Below, piece after piece: positions 60,852-64,000 of a DNA stretch of 64,000 nt (position 1 is the first letter of the stretch; each line of letters begins with the position of its first letter). The notes below the pieces were generated by a model. That model worked only from the letters and a program-made list of their open reading frames with translations. It was not told the origin of the DNA and did not search any database. A program made the position numbers and the translations under genes. This DNA is from Drouetiella hepatica Uher 2000/2452 (GTDB lineage Bacteria > Cyanobacteriota > Cyanobacteriia > Elainellales > Elainellaceae), in contig JAHHHD010000023.1 of the NCBI GenBank assembly GCA_019359505.1, forward strand, positions 1 to 64,000, given 5' to 3'.

Positions 60852-62450
60852 ATGGCACAGACTTTAATCTCCCCAGTGGTGCTAGTGATTTTGGATGGTT
60901 GGGGCTATCGAGATAGTCAAGATGGCAATGCGATCGCCAACGCTAGCCTCCCGGTGATGAATAGCCTCTGGGCTGCCTATCCTCACACGCTTATTCAAGC
61001 TTCTGGCAAAAGCGTAGGGCTACCTGACGGTCAGATGGGGAACTCTGAGGTAGGGCATCTCAATATCGGGTCAGGGCGCATCGTGCCTCAAGAGCTAGTT
61101 CGAATCAGCGATGCGGTCGAAGACGGTACCATTTTGAGCAACTCCGCGCTGCTCCAGGTTTGTGAGGCAGTGCGCCAGCACAAGGGCAAGCTGCATCTGG
61201 TCGGGCTATGCTCTGAGGGCGGCGTCCACTCCCACCTCTCCCATCTTTCGGGCTTGCTAGAGCTGGCGAAAGAGCAGGGGATTCCAGAGGTTTGCATCCA
61301 CGCCATTACCGACGGACGAGATACTCGCCCTAAGGACGGCATCAAAGAAATTGGGCTAGTCGAGCAGTACATCGAAAAGTTTGGCGTGGGTCGAATTGTG
61401 ACGCTGAGCGGTCGCTATTACGCCATGGATCGAGACAACCGCTGGGAGCGAGAACAGCCAGTCTATGAGCTGATGACGACTAATGGTACGGGAGATGGGC
61501 GATCGGCTACAGAAGTTTTGCAGGCTTCCTACGATGCTGACATCAATGATGAGTTTGTGCTGCCGACTCGAATCGCGCCGGGAGCCGTGGAGTCAGGAGA
61601 TGGGGTCATCTTCTTCAACTTTCGTCCCGATCGCGCCCGTCAGCTAACCCAAGCCTTCGTCGATCCCAGCTTTGATAGCTTCGATCGCACCCTGATTGCG
61701 CCTCTAGCTTTTGCCACCTTCACTCAGTACGATCCGCACTTCCCGGTTTTGGTGGCTTTTCCGCCCAACAATCTGGACAACATTTTAGGCGAAGTCGTGG
61801 CTGCCCACGGGCTGAAGCAGCTCCGCACGGCTGAAACCGAGAAATACGCTCACGTCACCTATTTCTTTAACGGTGGACGCGAAGATCCTTTTGAGGGCGA
61901 AGATCGAGAGATGGTGCCTAGCCCTATGGTTGCCACCTACGATCGCGCTCCAGCAATGTCGGCGGTTAAAGTGACAGATGGTGTCGTAAAGGCGATCGAG
62001 AAGGGTATCTATTCTCTAGTCGTGATCAACTATGCTAACCCTGACATGGTGGGGCATACGGGCAAGCTAGATGCCGCAGTTCAGGCGGTTCAGGCGGTAG
62101 ATACCTGTCTGGGTCGGCTGCTGGCAAGCGTCAGCAAAATGGGCGGCACGACCATCATCATTGCTGATCATGGCAATGCGGAAGTGATGTGGGATGAGCA
62201 GGGCAACCCCTGGACAGCGCACACCACCAACCCGGTGCCGTTTATCTTAGTGGAAGGCGAGAAACGCAGAATTCCCGGACATGGCACTGAGGTGGCACTA
62301 CGTCAGGACGGTCGCCTATCAGACATTGCCCCCACGATTCTGGAGATTTTGGGCTTACCACAGCCGCCAGAAATGACCGGGCGATCGATGATTCTCTCGG
62401 CAGACATTGAGACTAAGGCAAACCGCACACCCATTCGAGTCTCTCTATAA
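60852..62450 (+). CDS. gpmI: 2,3-bisphosphoglycerate-independent phosphoglycerate mutase
   Basis: Glycolytic enzyme, 532 residues, interconverting 3- and 2-phosphoglycerate with two Mn ions and a Ser phosphate intermediate. It begins with PVVLVILDGWGYRDSQDGNAI (metal Asp), has the Ser loop GQMGNSEVGHLNIGSGR (about 57-73), AITDGRDTRP (about 152-161), YAMDRDNRWER and the C-terminal metal ligands IADHGNAEVMWDE and AHTTNPVPFI. At 532 residues it is typical for cyanobacteria. The secG gene follows 50 bp later in what is probably an operon. Confidence 0.97.
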   Translation: MAQTLISPVVLVILDGWGYRDSQDGNAIANASLPVMNSLWAAYPHTLIQASGKSVGLPDGQMGNSEVGHLNIGSGRIVPQELVRISDAVEDGTILSNSALLQVCEAVRQHKGKLHLVGLCSEGGVHSHLSHLSGLLELAKEQGIPEVCIHAITDGRDTRPKDGIKEIGLVEQYIEKFGVGRIVTLSGRYYAMDRDNRWEREQPVYELMTTNGTGDGRSATEVLQASYDADINDEFVLPTRIAPGAVESGDGVIFFNFRPDRARQLTQAFVDPSFDSFDRTLIAPLAFATFTQYDPHFPVLVAFPPNNLDNILGEVVAAHGLKQLRTAETEKYAHVTYFFNGGREDPFEGEDREMVPSPMVATYDRAPAMSAVKVTDGVVKAIEKGIYSLVVINYANPDMVGHTGKLDAAVQAVQAVDTCLGRLLASVSKMGGTTIIIADHGNAEVMWDEQGNPWTAHTTNPVPFILVEGEKRRIPGHGTEVALRQDGRLSDIAPTILEILGLPQPPEMTGRSMILSADIETKANRTPIRVSL

Positions 62451-62500
62451 GCTTGAGTCACCCTGTAGAATAGACAGAAGATATTAGAGATCGAGTCACT

Positions 62501-62752
62501 ATGACATTATTGAATGCTGTCCATGTTCTTTGGGGATTTTCTGCGGTTGGCTTGATCATCATGGTGCTACTGCATAGCCCCAAGGGAGATGGTCTGGGAG
62601 GTCTGGGTGGACAGGCGCAGCTCTTTACCAGCACCAAAAGCGCGGAATTAACCCTTAACCGAGTTGCCTGGACTTTGACAATTCTATTCATGGGATTGAC
62701 AGTTGTTTTGAGTGCTGGCTGGCTAGAAACGCCGCCTGTGCCACCTGCCTAG
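62501..62752 (+). CDS. secG: Preprotein translocase subunit SecG
   Basis: An 83-residue protein with two membrane helices (AVHVLWGFSAVGLIIMVLLH, about 6-25, and LTILFMGLTVVLSAGWL, about 59-75) and the glycine-rich loop GDGLGGLGGQAQLFTSTKSAELTLNR (about 29-54) that is diagnostic for SecG. It stimulates SecYE-dependent export. The gpmI-secG order is common in cyanobacteria. Confidence 0.95.
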   Translation: MTLLNAVHVLWGFSAVGLIIMVLLHSPKGDGLGGLGGQAQLFTSTKSAELTLNRVAWTLTILFMGLTVVLSAGWLETPPVPPA

Positions 62753-62780
62753 CGATTTGCCATCGTTGAAGCAGAACAGC

Positions 62781-63608
62781 ATGAAGCGAAAGGGAAGGCG
62801 AAGGATGCAGCATCCTTCGCTCATTTTCATGGGATTTCTCATAGCTTGTGGAATCTGGTTAGGAAGTTATCTAGCGACGATCGCCCCTGCACTCTCTCAG
62901 GTTGCTCCGCCTGCTGCTACCTCAGATTCCTTGCCAGAAATCTTGCCGCCTTTGCAAGCACACCCCTTACCGCCAACCCTGGCTCAGTGGCAACCAGACA
63001 GTCTAGAGGACTACTTCACAGCAGTGCAGCCTACGGACTTTGGATACTTAGTGTGGTCAAATTTTCCGGTGAAAGTCTATGTTGAGCCTGTTCCTCAAGC
63101 AGCGACTGGGTATGAACGCGATCGCGCTCAGGCTTGGGTAACAGCAGTAACAAAAGCCGTTCAGGACTGGAACATTTACCTGCCGCTGGAAATAGTTTCC
63201 TCTTCAGACGCAGATATTCAAGTTCAGCGCCGTGCGCCGCCTCTACGGTCTGTTCATGCAGCAAATGTATTGCCCCGCGTCCGATCGGCAGAGACTCGGT
63301 ATCAGGTGTTTGTTGATCGATCTAGAGATTCTAGCCCCAGAGATTCTAGCAATTCGGAGAACGCCTCAGCCCTACTGTCCCATCGGTTTACGGTGTATCT
63401 GAGCGCTAACCAAACGGCTGCTTACACGGAAGCTACAGCTCGTCATGAGTTGGGTCATGCGCTGGGCATTTGGGGGCATAGCCCAGTGCAGACGGACGTT
63501 CTATATTTTTCTCAAGTTCGCAATTCGCCGCCAATCTCTCATCGAGATATCAACACTTTGAAACAAATTTATCAGCAGCCAACTCGCTTGGGATGGAGTA
63601 TTGAATAG
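62781..63608 (+). CDS. Exported matrixin-like zinc metalloprotease
   Basis: A 275-residue protein with a basic start and signal peptide (FMGFLIACGIWLGSYLATIAPALS). Near the C-terminus TARHELGHALGIWGHSP contains the zinc motif H-E-x-x-H-x-x-G-x-x-x-H, so the catalytic Glu and three His ligands are all present, as in matrixin/M10-type peptidases. The middle (about 90-200) carries VKVYVEPVP and ITVYLSANQ-like strands that build the metzincin core; a Ser/Asp repeat (RDSSPRDSSNS, 15-nt duplication) lies about 180-190. ATG 62781 is chosen; ATG 62805 is also possible. Substrate unknown. Confidence 0.8.
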   Translation: MKRKGRRRMQHPSLIFMGFLIACGIWLGSYLATIAPALSQVAPPAATSDSLPEILPPLQAHPLPPTLAQWQPDSLEDYFTAVQPTDFGYLVWSNFPVKVYVEPVPQAATGYERDRAQAWVTAVTKAVQDWNIYLPLEIVSSSDADIQVQRRAPPLRSVHAANVLPRVRSAETRYQVFVDRSRDSSPRDSSNSENASALLSHRFTVYLSANQTAAYTEATARHELGHALGIWGHSPVQTDVLYFSQVRNSPPISHRDINTLKQIYQQPTRLGWSIE

Positions 63609-63644
63609 CGAATCTACGCAATGTGCAGCTTTCCTGAAACACCG

Positions 63645-63745
63645 TAAAGACAGCCCTTGCCCTCTCCCAGCAGGAGAGGAGATCGGAAATGTCTGAAAGC
63701 TCTTCTCCTTCAGGATAAAGGGTTAGGATGAGGGTCAATGAGCTG
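63645..63745. repeat. GCCCTCTCCCAGCAGGAGAG-type repeat
   Basis: The left part (GCCCTTGCCCTCTCCCAGCAG) and right part (AGGGTTAGGATGAGGGTCAA) are imperfect inverted complements, with an inner GCTCTTCTCCTTC pairing. It matches a repeat type found in many cyanobacteria, and a relative lies at about 13971-14045. Confidence 0.5.
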
Positions 63746-63884
63746 CACATCGCGTGAATAAATAGCAAATTTCAAATTTATAGATTTGCTCTCCTGAAGC
63801 CTATTCATTCAATCTCAGTGCATCCATATCTCCTATAAATCCGTACTACCTGATGAACATTCACCGTTTACACCGGATGACCTT

Positions 63885-64000
63885 ATGAAAAAGACTCATC
63901 GAACTCTATCGAATTTTCTCTTGGGTACAATCACCTGCTTGCTGATGGTTGTCGTTGCCTCAATGTCATCCTTCAGCGCTGCGACCGTCCCAACCCAGTC
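63885..64000 (+). CDS. Start of an exported protein, cut by the window end
   Basis: The first 38 residues of a gene that continues past the window. The sequence is a signal peptide: basic MKKTHRTLSN, hydrophobic core FLLGTITCLLMVVVAS, then a Ser/Ala-rich cleavage region (SSFSAATV). The mature part is not visible, so I cannot name it. Confidence 0.6.
   Translation, partial: MKKTHRTLSNFLLGTITCLLMVVVASMSSFSAATVPTQ

Overview
This is chromosomal DNA from a cyanobacterium. The evidence is chlorophyll synthase (chlG), a probable photosystem II small protein, tandem cyanobacteriochrome-type GAF domains, a bifunctional arginine dihydrolase/ornithine cyclodeaminase of the ArgZ/AgrE type, and a very high density of the HIP1 octamer GCGATCGC. 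Gene content and moderate GC fit a filamentous Leptolyngbya-like lineage, but that placement is inference and I do not name a genus. Almost all genes are housekeeping or conserved cyanobacterial genes. I see no rRNA, tRNA, CRISPR array, prophage or complete insertion sequence.

Layout. 1-2.7 kb: small accessory genes (a truncated antitoxin-like ORF coupled to a Uma2 nuclease, an ASCH protein, DUF1802). 2.9-10.8 kb: homoserine kinase, an alpha/beta hydrolase lacking its nucleophile, a GNAT enzyme, chlorophyll synthase, a class A penicillin-binding protein, and two convergent osmoprotectant-type ABC permeases. 11.3-16.3 kb: a circularly permuted ATP-grasp/alpha-E pair and the arginine dihydrolase gene. 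16.4-20.4 kb, minus strand: a compact purine-degradation operon (8-oxoguanine deaminase, FAD urate hydroxylase, OHCU decarboxylase) with thiD at its end. 20.7-24.9 kb: DUF2127, ThuA-like, small conserved genes, and cofG for the deazaflavin F0. 25-30.2 kb: cobB and cobN, divergent and only 21 bp apart. 30.2-33.2 kb: SpkB-like kinase with pentapeptide repeats and a YbbN-type thioredoxin. 33.5-42 kb: the respiratory oxidase locus, ctaCDE on minus and ctaA-ctaB plus an ABC exporter on plus. 42-49.9 kb: small secreted and membrane proteins, sulfiredoxin, YchF, MarC, DUF3352, a triple-repeat membrane-anchored protein. 50-58.7 kb: a degenerate histidine kinase, cysH, a four-GAF cyanobacteriochrome histidine kinase and an FeS-type photolyase. 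58.9-64 kb: ABC-F ATPase, gpmI, secG, a secreted zinc protease and the start of another exported protein.

Two themes run across the window. First, intergenic spaces are seeded with long near-perfect palindromes. Four copies are exactly 102 bp; a second family has two full copies of 95 bp. All share TATAGC-type ends and a GCGC-loop-GCGC core, but carry different, self-complementary arms. Second, many genes contain short in-frame tandem duplications (12-18 nt units) that add low-complexity peptides, including five cysteines at a strict 5-residue period in CobN and a 15-nt unit repeated four times in the DUF3352 gene. The most interesting single gene is the photoreceptor kinase at 53.6-56.8 kb: three red/green-type bilin GAF domains spaced exactly 185 residues apart plus a fourth of DXCF type. 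The most interesting pathway is the purine operon, which would turn oxidised guanine into nitrogen and carbon via urate.
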